A DNA stretch of 64,000 bases, from assembly GCA_023159155.1 (NCBI GenBank), contig JAJNNX010000032.1, forward strand, positions 186,001 through 250,000, written 5' to 3'. The translations under genes and the position numbers were made by a program. This DNA is from Ustulina deusta. Its lineage: Eukaryota > Ascomycota > Sordariomycetes > Xylariales > Xylariaceae. Within the stretch, counting starts at the first letter, position 1. Each line of letters starts with the position of its first letter. Below the pieces are notes generated by a model. The model had not been told where the DNA came from. It did not search any database and was given only the letters and a program-made list of their open reading frames with translations. Positions 53,941 to 64,000 of this stretch are shown here, one piece after another.

Positions 53941-55222
53941 TTCTACAATTCGGAAAATCAGTATGCCGGTCAATTGGCGCGGTCTCGTATCGTTGTGAGT
54001 TGAGTGGCGTCCTTACTGCTGCTGGTGTCTGGGGTTAGTTGTCGAGAAAGGTCGGGCGTTGCGTTGGTTGTTGATTGTCTTGCGAAATCGAGAAAAAACC
54101 CAAGGCCAAATGTGGGAAGCTGAGGGCATGGAGAAATCTCGGTAAACGAGCCAATCAATCTTAGGGTAGAGGGGGAATGGTCTGTGCATTTTAGAGAAAT
54201 TGTTGGTGTGCGGCTTAAGAGGAGCTATCACTATATCCGTAATGTGGCTCACTGCGCCTCCCCTCTTAGGTACCTACCTACCTACCCTACATTAGGTAAA
54301 CAGCGGGTAGGTACGCTAAACTAGGTAGGTACAGGTAGGCAGGCATGTATGTCACACAACAGTGCCGTACCCACAAAAGGTACGTATCTATATAAATGGA
54401 GTGGGTACCCAGATGGAGACATCCAATCCGTAAGGTATACATATACATAGGTAGTACAGTAGTACCTATCCTACAGCTGCTGAGACCGGCATGCACAGGT
54501 GCCGCTCGGCAGACCATACTACCTACAGTACCTATATGTACCTACATGCTAATGCCGAGATGACTCGCTGGAAGAACAAATGCATGCTCAACGCCACCAC
54601 TTCTTTGAATAAGCAGAAATAGATGAATGTCATCTCTTTTCACTGTCCGGACTTCAAAGTCACGATGTTTGAGAGAAAATAGTGCTTTCAGTCAACTAAA
54701 TTGTTTCGTGTCACTTGCTCTCCAAATGATGTCCAACCGTTGCCGATGCTTGCGTGGTGCAGTGCCGCAAATAAGGGTCTGTGATTGGACACTATGGCCT
54801 GCTACCAAATGGGAGTAATTTTAGGGGGTACCGCGGACACCAAGATCGAAACGGGCGACGCATCCTTCATTAACCTCGCAGGTTTTGTGACTTCATGCCT
54901 TGACAACAACTCATCGCGCTTCCAACCCAGCCCACTCCGTGTGGTGCGCTGTTTCCTTCGTTCCCCCCATTGTGCCCTTGCCACGGGCTTTTCAATTGAA
55001 TCTCGTCAAGAGGTCCATTGCTTCGGAAACAGGGTGCAAGCAACTGCGTGACACGCCTGGACCGATCCCTCCACTACCACCAACCTCTCGCTTCCCTCAT
55101 TTCCTCTTTGACGCAACATCCATCCTGCCGCACGAACAGCCTACACATCGGCGCCATCGCATCTTTAATAACGGCCCACTAGTTTCTGAATCTCGCGTGG
55201 CTCTTCGCCTCAATTCAACAAC
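53941..55222. promoter_or_regulatory. eL31 promoter and RAX1 promoter with dense TAGGTA/TACCTA patch
   Basis: Bidirectional region. From 54267 to about 54545 it has the densest array of cctacctacctacc, aggtaggtacaggtagg and tacctacatg words in the window. The part close to RAX1 (about 54900-55220) is pyrimidine-rich with CAA-type starts. No gene recognised. Confidence 0.55.
54267..54545. repeat. TAGGTACC/CCTACCTA word cluster
   Basis: Many overlapping copies of tacctacc/ggtaggta and the palindrome ggtacc. Similar clusters are at 23487-23725, 37150-37395, 30510-30560, 58855-58880 and 62590-62612, always outside coding sequence. Confidence 0.6.
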
Positions 55223-56459
55223 ATGGCGTTCCCAGGCCGTGGTCTAGATGACGACAACCATGCCCCTTCGCCGATGCCTGACCTCCACCGGAATCGGTTG
55301 CCCACCCTTTTTGAGGTTCTAAGCCGGAGGACCCATCCTCCTGTCGACCTATTCTCCTTCTACATATACATGCGTGACCAACAGCGATCAGTCGACTACC
55401 TGGACTTCTGGTAGGTCTGCCTATAAATGTCCGATGAAGCAACCTGAAGACTCACTATCCTAGGCTCGATGTTGCGCAACACATGTCGCTCTGCCGCCAC
55501 TACGTTCGAGAGCTACGAAGATCTGTATTAGTCGGAACCCCGGATCTGGAGAAGGAGGAATCGCAGAGATCCTCGAGGGCTTTGGAGGCGATGGGTGATA
55601 TGAGCGCGGGACCTTCTATGGAAACTGAGAAAGAACGAGAGCAAAATGCGCAGATGTCAGCATACCTACGAGATCAACCTGCGCCTAGCGCAATGTTCGA
55701 TTCACCTCAAGGCAGTCAAGAACGACGGACGAGAGCTAGTACGCAGCTGAGCTCCCAAGGCATTACCTCAGATTCGAACTCTCCAGCGAACGCCGTCGCA
55801 CGAGAGGATATCAGGGCTTCGGCCGAGAAGATCCTCTACACCTTTCTCCTTCCTGGTGCTGAACGCGAGATCACGCTTCCCGGCTCCATCACCACAGACA
55901 TTACCACTGCGATTGAACAAGATGGACGTGACGACCCTGAAGTATTCGACGTGGCTAAGGATTACGTCTTCCAGGCCATGGAGCGAGACGCATTCCCCGG
56001 GTTTCTGAGAGCTCGTGCTCTCGGCAATCTAATTCCGCCTACTATCATCGCACGATTGATTCTTGGACTCATTGCTATGTTCGGTGGATTCTGGACTGCT
56101 TTCGTCCTCATTTTCCTTAATGCCCACCGTGGCACCCGATGCTGGGTACATCCCCCCCCCCCCCCCCCCCCCCTTTTTAGACCTTGCAGTTTACTTACAG
56201 CCTTACTGACTATTTTCGGAAGGAAATCCTGCCATTCACAATAGGTGTATATTGCCTCTCATCTTACCAGTACTCTTTAGATCCTATCATGGCTCTCCTC
56301 GGCCTGACCAAATATACACCCTTCGCCTTCGTGCGAATCCAGGAACCCTATGTACGCAAATTGCTAGTGAAGCGCTCCATCACCGTACTGGCTATCACCA
56401 TCCTGATCGATGCCGCCATCTCGGTGCTCTTCATTCTGGTGCCTGGGAGGCGGCTGTAG
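55223..56459 (+). CDS. RAX1: RGS-domain membrane protein RAX1 (3 exons)
   Basis: Exons are 55223-55410, 55464-56145 and 56223-56459, giving 368 aa. The N-terminal half is an RGS fold split by a disordered insert: LPTLFEVLSRRTHPPVDLFS, FYIYMRDQQRSVDYLDFWLD, then IRASAEKILYTFLLPGAERE and VFDVAKDYVFQAMERDAFPG. Three membrane segments follow: IIARLILGLIAMFGGFWTAF, then ILPFTIGVYCLSSYQYS after the second intron, and SITVLAITILIDAAISVLFI at the end. RAX1 marks cell poles (bud-site or polarity memory) with RAX2 in yeast; in moulds it affects polarity and conidiation. Intron 2 (56146-56222) contains an uninterrupted run of 22 C. Confidence 0.9.
56152..56173 (+). repeat. C22 homopolymer in RAX1 intron 2
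   Basis: Twenty-two consecutive C residues lie six bases after the GTACAT donor. This is the longest homopolymer in the window and may be length-variable. Confidence 0.85.
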
Positions 56460-57418
56460 ACGACAAACAGGCTCACATTGCACCCTTTGAACGACGTCAC
56501 GACTGGTTCGTCTGCTTTGCGTTGTTTTTCTTGCCTGTTCTCCTCCTGCATTGCCTCACCACCATGTATTATAAATAACGGAGTTGCTATCGTCAGTTCT
56601 TCCCCAAAGACTTAATACTGGAGATATTGCCCAGGGCACAGTTTTCATTCTCGATGTAGAGTAACACTCGGAAGGGATTAGGGTATCCCGAGCTTCGGCA
56701 GCATAAATAATCTGGACGGGAAACACTTGTTTCACCTACATATACAGATGGCCTTAGTTTGCAAGGGGAAACTTTCTGAAATTCCTGTCTCACACACTTC
56801 ATTTTGTCAAAATCATCATCACAGTTCTAGACCACTTTGAGCTCTTTGTTCTTTCGCCACACCGATTGGCGAGCCGGGTTCGCTTGCGCCCTAGGGAAGG
56901 ATAGGAAAAGAGGAGACATGGCCGGCGTTTGTAATGTAATGTTCATATATCGTTTCCAAATTAGAAGTTCGGACTTGATCCAAAAATCAGGATGTCTTCA
57001 CGTGCAGTGAATTTCTCTCTCTCTTTCTATTTAAATGTTTGACCTGCGAGCCTCTGGATGGTTGGGGACCCATGCCAGTCTTTCTCATAGCTCATGGTGT
57101 TGGCTGCTCTCTAAAACTGTTCTATGGCTTTACCGTGGCGTCTGGTGGCACCTTAACCAAGCACCCCTACCCCCCCTGAGCCGCTCTTAATTATCCATGC
57201 ATGATAGGGACAAGTAATGTACCCAGCTGTGTAGACTGTATCAGCTTGTACGTCTACACATACTCTCCAAACTGCTCTAGACCTCCACACTTGGTGTGTA
57301 GATGGATACATAGCTAGTTTGGCATAATTTGTCTCTGCTTTGTCGCTCGTTTCCACGAGAGTCCAGCCATTCACGAGTCAGGTCCCTCCCAAGCCCGAAG
57401 CCGACTCTTTATGCTTCT
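56460..57418. other. Convergent intergenic RAX1/CSN7
   Basis: 3' ends of both genes. It contains tctctctctctttct near 57014-57028 and no gene. Confidence 0.5.
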
Positions 57419-58390
57419 CTATAGCTTCCGCCGATTAGCCCGCTTCTTACCCGGGCCGCCCAGTGCTACGCCGCTAGTGCCGGTCCCGCCTTCTCCGTCA
57501 TCGAGTTCCTCTTCGTCGACATCCATGGCCTCGTCGTCGTCGGCGTTCGCTTCGAGGCTCCCACTACCTCGCTTGCCAAATCGCTGTCCTTGCATTCTGG
57601 CCAATGCCCGATTTAACATGGCTCCGTGACGTTGTGTATGGACGCCCTGCTCGCCATTCTTCTCCTCCTCGACCAGTTTGGCTGTCTGCTCGGCCCACGC
57701 CTTCTTATCGCTGTGGCGCTTTGCTGCAGCTGCCTTGATGCTCGCGATCTGCGCGTCGAGGTCCTCAAGCGTCGAGGTGCAACGTCCTGACCACTCACGC
57801 AGAGAGCTCAGCATTGATGGGATCGAGCCTGGGGCTAGATCGCGCAGGGGTGAGACGGAGGAGATGCGTACGAAGCCGTTGCGGGGATCAAGCTGTGCGT
57901 CCACTAATTCTGCGTAGATGGCGCTGATGACGAGATTTTCGACGGCACGAGCATCGTGAAGAGACAGGCTCTGCTGTAGCGCGGCATAGCTTAGATTACG
58001 CGGGTCTTTGGCGAGTGTGAGCAGAGACAGTTGTCGTAGTTTCAGGGTCTGGGCATCGTTGAGGGGCGGGAGATTCGTTGTCGATGTGTAATTAGCATAG
58101 GTGCCATATGAGAAGATCTCGAGGAGCTTTAAGTGGGGTGCGTGGTCTGTTGATTGTGCGAGGGCTTGTATCTGCGGCGTTTGGAGGAGCTCGGCAAAGA
58201 CGTATGTGTTGGGGTTGGATGTCGCTTGGGTTATGAGGTCAGCCGCTGCCCGCGGTGCTGTCGCCGATTTACTGAGAGCGAGGAAAGGCTTCAGTAGACG
58301 GGTGATTAGTGTCGTAGCACAATGCGAGTCGAGGGGGTAGATATATGCAGTACTCACCTCCAAGGCGTTGAGCGCCTTAGTTTGTTCCAT
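57419..58390 (-). CDS. CSN7: COP9 signalosome subunit 7 (2 exons)
   Basis: Minus-strand exons are 58390-58358 and 58288-57419, giving 300 aa. Exon 1 is only 11 codons (MEQTKALNALE). Intron 1 is 69 nt, starts GTGAGT, and has no stop in frame, so the unspliced reading is also open; the spliced join ALNALEPFLALSKSAT is the one that matches the family. The PCI domain covers about residues 50-190 (FAELLQTPQIQALAQ, LKLLEIFSYGTYANY, LKLRQLSLLTLAKDPRNLSY, ENLVISAIYAELVDAQLDP). A helical tail and a basic/acidic disordered end follow. The COP9 signalosome removes NEDD8 from cullins and controls development and secondary metabolism in moulds. Confidence 0.93.
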   Translation of the reverse strand: MEQTKALNALEVSTAYIYPLDSHCATTLITRLLKPFLALSKSATAPRAAADLITQATSNPNTYVFAELLQTPQIQALAQSTDHAPHLKLLEIFSYGTYANYTSTTNLPPLNDAQTLKLRQLSLLTLAKDPRNLSYAALQQSLSLHDARAVENLVISAIYAELVDAQLDPRNGFVRISSVSPLRDLAPGSIPSMLSSLREWSGRCTSTLEDLDAQIASIKAAAAKRHSDKKAWAEQTAKLVEEEKNGEQGVHTQRHGAMLNRALARMQGQRFGKRGSGSLEANADDDEAMDVDEEELDDGEGGTGTSGVALGGPGKKRANRRKL

Positions 58391-60375
58391 GGCGATGTGT
58401 GGATTTATAGATTTATGTGTACTGCTGTCCGTGGGAGGCCAGTCGAGGCTTGCATCAGCCTCTCCAAGGCCTATGCTACGAGGCTGGCGCCGCTGCTAGG
58501 TCGGCTTTGGACTGGCAGCCTCGCAAAACGCAATGGGAGGGAAACGAAACGGCGTGGACGATCTATGCCTAGACAGGGATCTTGATGCGAAGGCGGAACT
58601 CCAAACACTTGTGAGGCCAGATAGTTCAAGTACCTAAGTACGTATATTCCGTTTATAGTCTGGCTAGCAATGGAAACAGGGCTAGGTAGAACTTGAAGAG
58701 TGTGGTTGGACAAATGGGGTGCTCAGAAGGATGTGGGTTGGAGTGAAGGTGAAGCAACCCGAAGTGGGCTGTATCGAAGTAGTTTGTTGATTCTCTTGGT
58801 ATCACACTTGTTTGAGCTCCAGGTGCCCCCAGGAAGGTGCCAGGAGGCATCAGGTAGGTACCTAGATACCTACATAGTCCGTAACGCGGGGTTATCCACA
58901 GTGGGCTAGTCTGTGCGGAATAGTACCTCCTAAGTAGGTTTTACCAACATTTATTGAAATGGGAATTACACCTGAGCCATGCCGCTTTTAGCCTGAGCCC
59001 AGCCGGAGCTATACCCACTTTTATATAAGTAGTTGGAAAGTAGTAAACATGATTAAACTTGCATAACATTCAATATGTTACGCCGTAACGGAGATGTTAC
59101 TACCTTTTTTTGGCTCTAATTTCCAAGAGCAACTTCTTAGAAAGCCGCTCACAAGTGCTCCTAAGAGGTAAAGTGGCCAAAGCTCGGTGAACTATACCTA
59201 TCTACTGCTCGCTCAGGTCGCATCGCGTTAAAGTAGGACAGGAGACGGGAGGACCTCTGTGAGAGTTGAAGCTGACTATGTTCTGGGCAGAAGAGGCCGG
59301 GGGATTTATGTAACCGACAGCTTAAATAATTTGGTAAACCAGGTGAGCTTTCGTATCAAAGCACACAACTATATGGCATAATTCCTATTCTATATCAGAT
59401 CTGATTTAAATCATTGGTGGTGATTTTGACTACGTACCAGTACAACCTAGACCAGTACAGACCAGGTGCATTTCTAGTCAAGTTCTATAAATTTATCTAA
59501 GTGGTTATATATTCAGGGGCGGCTCCTAGGCTAGTTGAGCGACCCGTCGATTAGAAGATCAAGGTTGGTAAATAGAATTTAGCTAGAAATATACTTGCTC
59601 TCTCCCACGTCCCCTTTTATGATAGAGATTGCCGTCGACGTAACATGCCAATCCTTTGAAGCATGCGATTATATGTATTTCCCACGTGTTAAATAAACCT
59701 GATTGTCATTTTAAACACTCGAACCTGTTTTCCCAGCCCGAACATTCTCACATCCCTCAAAATTTAACCTGTCATCATCGATTGCCTTGTCGCTAATCAT
59801 TATTTTGCCGCAGTTATGGTAAGCTACTTTCACTTTAGAAAACTTATCCACGAAATACTATAACATACTAACTAACTATACAATACCTACAGTATATATC
59901 GACCGAACATCTCCCCTTAGATACATGATAATAGAGATCAGCGAGCTCCAACAAAAGGAATCTATACCCATCCGGCACCTGCCCGGCTTTCGGCCCCTCC
60001 TGGTCCGTTCCGATGCCTCGCCTCTCACTCAGAGACGGGAAGGATGTGCATGGTCTCGACGTGCTCGCCCTTGCAGGTGCAGCCAACTTGTTGCGAGAGT
60101 GAGCCGCCGAGTATGAAAACAGCCTCATTGTTATCCTTAGGCATCCAACTATCCATTCTCAATGGGTTTGGGAAACCCTCAAGACGTCGAAAGTTGCTAG
60201 AATTGTGAGTTGGGATCCACTTCAGCCAGCCAATGCCGACCCGGCCAACTTTCCAGACCCCCTGGCCAGCCGCAAGCCGTGCATTTGTTAGGTCTGGGTA
60301 AGACTACCTATCTCTCCATCGTGCTTTCCCTTTCCCTTTCAATCCAGTCGGCTCATTCAACTTATTTCTGCTTCG
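58391..60375. other. Intergenic with possible short spliced gene
   Basis: CSN7 promoter at the left, with TAGGTACC words at 58630-58645 and 58855-58880. Between 58900 and 59800 nothing is seen. The stretch 59816-60290 is described separately as a possible small gene. Confidence 0.4.
59816..60290 (+). other. Possible small spliced gene, unassigned
   Basis: An ATG at 59816 is followed immediately by GTAAGC and, after an actaactaac branch-like stretch, by acceptors at 59892 (tacag) and about 59919 (cttag). Using the second acceptor gives an open frame of about 95 codons to a TGA near 60208. In another frame, 60110-60290 reads coherently as NSLIVILRHPTIHSQWVWET and then SKVARIVSWDPLQPANADP. No family is recognised, and a decayed gene is as likely as a live one. 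Confidence 0.25.
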
Positions 60376-61570
60376 ATGTTTAAACATCTTGCCCAAACCG
60401 TCCGTGGGGTTCCCTACACCTACAGCGCAAGCGTCAGAATGGTATGCACCGTATCGGGCGTATCCGGTCGCCAGTATGTCCGAGGCGAAGTACTTCACAA
60501 AAACGAGGACGGTAACCCCACCATCTTCAAAGCTGCGTATACGTCTCAAGCTCCTTGCCCTCATCTCACAGCTTCATTATTTCTAACAATCCCAGGCGCG
60601 GAAATGAGTCCGTCGTTGTTAAGCAAGAATCAAAGTCTATCTTCGATCTTTCCCGACGTCTCGCAGACGAGTTTGCAGGCTCCCGTCGGCTTCGAGTGCC
60701 CGTTGATTTCAACCCGGAGGACCGTATTGTTGTCTATCCGTACTTCACAGACACCTTACTTGACTTGATGCGGGCCGATCCCGACTTTCCTCCTACGGAA
60801 CTAAAGAAGGTCCTGCGGTACATAGGCGAGGCAATCCAGGAATTCCATGCCAAAGGCTGGCTCCATCTCGGTACGCCCTCCACGGCTCGGAAATTGCTAT
60901 TAAAAACCTCTAACTATTTGAGCGCTTGCCAGATGTGAAACCCGACAACATTTTCGTCAATTGGACCTGCGATGAAGAAGGCAACAAAACAGTTACCGAT
61001 GCGACCCTGGGCGATTTTGGCATCGCTTACAGGCAGGTAGGAGCTACGCCACTTCGGACAGGGGTTGCAGTAGGGAATTTCATGTGGCGAAGCCCAGAAG
61101 GACAGACCGGAAGCGGTATAACAAAAGCGTCCGACATTTTCTCGTATGGGCTGGTGGTAAGTGCGCCATGTTCGATTTCAAGAGTTCATGCTGAACTTTG
61201 TTTGCAGTGTATATATGCCCTTGGGGGTGGGGACCTCCTGCTCTTAGAGGATAAGGCGGTGCTAGCGGAGCTAGCGGAGCTTGGTATAACACCACGCGAA
61301 GACATTCTGACTCGACACTTCACTTATTTCGGGCTTGTGAACGAAGGACTTCTTAAGCAGGTCGATGGTCGCGAGCACAGTACTCTGAAGAAAGCGTCAG
61401 AAATAGCTGAGCGTGCGGTGAAGAACCAACCTGAACTACGATTCGAGGTGTGGGGGAAGGAGCTTGGTGAAGCTGCACTAGATATGATATCTGGAATGAC
61501 AAAGCCGGATCCGACAGCTCGACTAACCATCGACCAAGTCTTGGGGTGTTCATGGTGGCCAGAGCCTTAA
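60376..61570 (+). CDS. Fungal protein kinase (4 exons)
   Basis: Exons are 60376-60536, 60596-60870, 60933-61156 and 61208-61570, giving 340 aa. It is a short divergent protein kinase fold. The N-lobe starts within about residue 30 (RQYVRGEVLHKNEDG) and has the ATP lysine in SVVVKQESKS. The catalytic loop LHLDVKPDNIFVNW (HxDxKxxN complete, L in place of R) is split by intron 2. The Mg loop is LGDFGIAYR and the APE equivalent is WRSPEGQ, so catalysis is possible. Intron 3 sits in the F helix (IFSYGLV / CIYALGGG). The C-terminus matches the kinase I-helix region (PTARLTIDQVLGCSWWPEP). Kinases of this kind are expanded in Sordariomycetes and mostly without assigned function. Confidence 0.87.
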
Positions 61571-63889
61571 GAGACTGGGGCAACATACCCCGGGTTTTCC
61601 TCTTCTTATTTAGGGTTTATTTTTTTTTGGCACCTACGCTGCCTTAGTTTTTGTTATCGATCGTCCTCCAAATCTACTCTTTTCGCGCTGAATCGATGCT
61701 TCCATGTCTCATCGCAGGCGCTCCTGTGGTGGACCATAGCAAGGATCTGGCAGCCTCCGTCGCCAACGCGCTCTTGCCGACCCCGCCAACCCTGATATTG
61801 CTGAGTCCTCAGATGGTTGCGATACCGAGCTGGAGGACGACTGGCAGGAAGACATCAGTCAGCCAAAGAGCGCTACACAACCTTTACAGACCAGCCTCGA
61901 GTTGAAGGAGAAACTTGGGCAGCCATAGATGCAGATACATAAATAACATCAGAAGTGATCTGTCGGACGACTTGGACCGGGTGAAGCAAGATAGATCTGA
62001 ATGGAAGGCATGTACGTTTCGAAGTGGATTTTCCGTTGTTGAATCGTTCGCGGTGAGTGGTGAATTGATCATCGACGGCTAGTCCAAACTTGTAGGCGGG
62101 CCACAATCATGCCCGCGCCGTAGCTCGCTAGTGGTGATACCCCGCCTCGTCGACCTTCACCCGTGGATCTCTTCGTCACCATTTGCTGGATGCTAGAGAC
62201 CGGGGTTAAGTGGACACTACATAAATATGTAAAGTCTAGGTACATACTATTGAGAAAGCCTCTGGGAAGCTCTGAAGTAATATATATTCATAATTATAAT
62301 GTGACGACTATGGCCGCCCATATTATCTATACTTCATCAAGAGTAGATGACCAGGAAGTTAAAGGGATGCTAGCAATATTGAAGGACTGTTACCAGATCC
62401 GTTACTCTGCCTGTTACTACCTAGACTGTTTCCTATGCATAACTTATTCATGAAATGTTTTCAGTTAAGTGACTGGGTATTGAGTCTTGACTGTGCCGAG
62501 CCTGAGCAAAAGCAGCAAGTGCGCTAAACCCGATCTGTCATGTTTACAACAAGTGGTAAAACCTACTACTGCTATGTAGAACCTCGATCTACCTACCTAA
62601 CCTAGGTAGTGTAGCCCGCTACCATCCCGGGCACTGCACGGTATCCCTGCTTTCTCCGAGCGTCTGTGAGTCTGGGTGGGCTCAAGCTGAAGCTTTGGAC
62701 GTTGCACGAGTTTACAACCAAAACGTGGTTGATACCGACTTGGTCCGTATCACTTTCGCTAGGATATTGTAAGCTGTTGAGTGGTCGCCGGTCGTAATAT
62801 TTGACCTATCCATACATGCAGTATAGTAATGCTCCTAGCTACCCCCAGTAGAGAACATTGGCTAGGTAGTGTAGAACTGGCATGCGCTCTCTACCTCCAG
62901 TGTCTAGGAGCAACAATGCCGAAATCAAGGACACCCTGGACTTGCAGCTAAATTGATTCACACACCAGCAGCCCTGGTCACATCATCCACTGTTCTTCAT
63001 CCGACGTAATTATCCAGAAAACCAATTCTCTTCACCCAATCGACCCAAGCTATTCACCTCGCACTGCCGTCAGTGCTGACGACGAAACACGTCCCCCTTC
63101 ATGGCCACGAGACTGATAAAGGCAGAACCCTGGCAGGAAGGCAACGTGTCCCCTCGAACAATACGCGATATAGATTGCTGCTTTCGGAAATATTGGACAT
63201 GGCACGTAAGGCTGGGCAACGACTAATGACTTACATGTTCGGGCTAGAACTGCTCCGGCGCAAGGACCGGTGGAGGTAGGAGGGGTGGCGCCTCGTTTAC
63301 CGCCGTACCTGGCCTTATCTCCTGCAGTGTAAGGGGCGGGCGTGGTTTTGGGTCGATTCGCTCTGCGAGATTTCCAGGGTCCAGGCTGTGTGATTACAAA
63401 CCCATGAAAAAGAAAATATGGGGATTGCTTAACGGCATGTGCACCACGCAGCACTGAGCCACCTAACCCAGCTTGTAATCATTTACACCACCCTCCGTCC
63501 TGTTTTCCCGCCCAGATCCGCCAAACCCGCGAAGGGTCCCTTGTGTACCTAGGTTAGGTATTTGATCATCCGACGCAGCCGTTCCCAAACGCTTATTTGC
63601 CGCTCTCCCGCGTCGGCAATCTGTGAATCAATACTCTCCCACCCGCCCAAGAGCTGGCTCCCTCTTTGGCATTCTTCCACCCTCGTCACCGAGCTCATTT
63701 GATCCAGCCGGCTGCATGTTTCAACACTCATCCTTTGTTTCCGTAGACGTCGTCCTACCCAGAATCGCCAATCCATAATGCGGTTGCTCCCAGAAGCACA
63801 TTCGCCAATGCGTACATAAACCCTAAAATATATACCAGTCTTTCACCGCCTCCCCGCCCATCTCCCTCTTCCTCCCGGCGCATTCCGCC
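61571..63889. other. Intergenic, no gene confirmed
   Basis: A T10-rich tract lies at about 61617-61628. A coding-like run at about 61770-61925 (DTELEDDWQEDISQPKS) ends in a stop and has no start. TAGGTA words are at 62590-62612 and 62860-62875. The last 150 bases before 63890 are pyrimidine-rich, as in a strong fungal promoter. Confidence 0.45.
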
Positions 63890-64000
63890 ATGGCGCCGAC
63901 ATATATCAAAGTCCCTCAGAGGGAGGCTTCGCGGTCTTCTCTCGACCCTTCGCCTACCCGATGGGCTACCACGACCCTGCGAGTTGGGGGTATGACGTAT
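63890..64000 (+). CDS. Start of a probable copper-transporting P-type ATPase (partial)
   Basis: The ATG at 63890 follows a long C/T-rich leader (ttcctcccggcgcattccgcc). It encodes MAPTYIKVPQREASRSSLDP, a short linker, and TTTLRVGGMT at the window edge. This is how the N-terminal heavy-metal-associated domain of fungal CCC2-type Cu+ ATPases begins (GGMTCGAC expected). The last codon reads Tyr where the first metal Cys is expected. Either an intron starts at the gtatga inside GGT-ATG, which would hide the true Cys, or this is a variant. Only 37 codons are visible, so the call is tentative. Confidence 0.4.
   Translation, partial: MAPTYIKVPQREASRSSLDPSPTRWATTTLRVGGMTY

Noticed and set aside
9583..59690. 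CACGTG sites as a shared regulatory signature
   Set aside because: They occur in coding and decayed DNA at roughly chance frequency; only the one before BTA1 has a functional rationale.
1..64000. CRISPR array, viral insertion or complete transposon
   Set aside because: No regularly spaced repeats, no integrase, transposase or reverse transcriptase motifs seen on either strand.

Overview
This window is a chromosomal segment of a filamentous ascomycete (Pezizomycotina, most likely Sordariomycetes). The evidence is the many short 50-80 nt GT-AG introns with CTAAC-like branch sites, an intron-containing tRNA-Leu, and a typical mould gene set: COP9 subunit CSN7, RAX1, betaine lipid synthase, GPI-anchored wall proteins and fungal kinase-like proteins. 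Genes stand alone with their own promoters; there are no operons. Many of the models below were assembled by joining exons by hand, and every joined model stays in frame from ATG to stop.

0-6.8 kb: an accessory, possibly catabolic or secondary-metabolic block. It holds a dienelactone hydrolase (59-1083, +), a short-chain dehydrogenase (1735-2889, +) and, tail to tail with them, a large PLP decarboxylase made of two consecutive PLP folds, of which only the C-terminal one keeps the catalytic lysine (3590-6749, -).

6.8-19.1 kb: a gene-poor, decaying region. It has a cytochrome P450 relic (9464-10130), a frameshifted CorA-like Mg2+ transporter relic (14388-15883) and a 5'-truncated GNAT acetyltransferase (18564-19058). 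Two intact convergent paralogues of a small four-cysteine GPI-anchored secreted protein family also lie here (12607-13218, + and 16724-17356, -).

19.3-38.2 kb: mostly housekeeping genes. They are an SRPBCC/DUF1857 protein, ribosome-biogenesis factor NOC2, ESCRT-I subunit VPS28, an AlaX-type tRNA-editing protein, betaine lipid synthase BTA1, a BTB-domain protein, a secreted Ser/Thr-rich protein, RNase P subunit RPP1 and a small zinc-ribbon protein.

40-48.5 kb: tRNA-Leu(CAG) with a 19-nt intron, a stand-alone LigD-type 3'-phosphoesterase-domain protein, a UbiE-like methyltransferase flanked by two copies of a 45-nt repeat, and a SprT-like metalloprotease with a long basic repetitive tail.

49-64 kb: cell-cycle and core genes. 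They are checkpoint kinase CHK1, the APC/C E2 UBC11/UbcH10, ribosomal protein eL31, RGS protein RAX1, CSN7 and a fungal protein kinase. The first exon of a probable copper-transporting ATPase runs off the right edge. Patches of TAGGTACC/CCTACCTA words recur in promoter regions of the conserved genes but not inside the decayed region.

No CRISPR array, integrated virus or intact transposon is visible. The observations most worth a second look are the bimodular decarboxylase, the four-cysteine GPI paralogue pair, the eukaryotic LigD phosphoesterase, the SprT basic tail, the repeat pair around the methyltransferase and two GC-AG introns.
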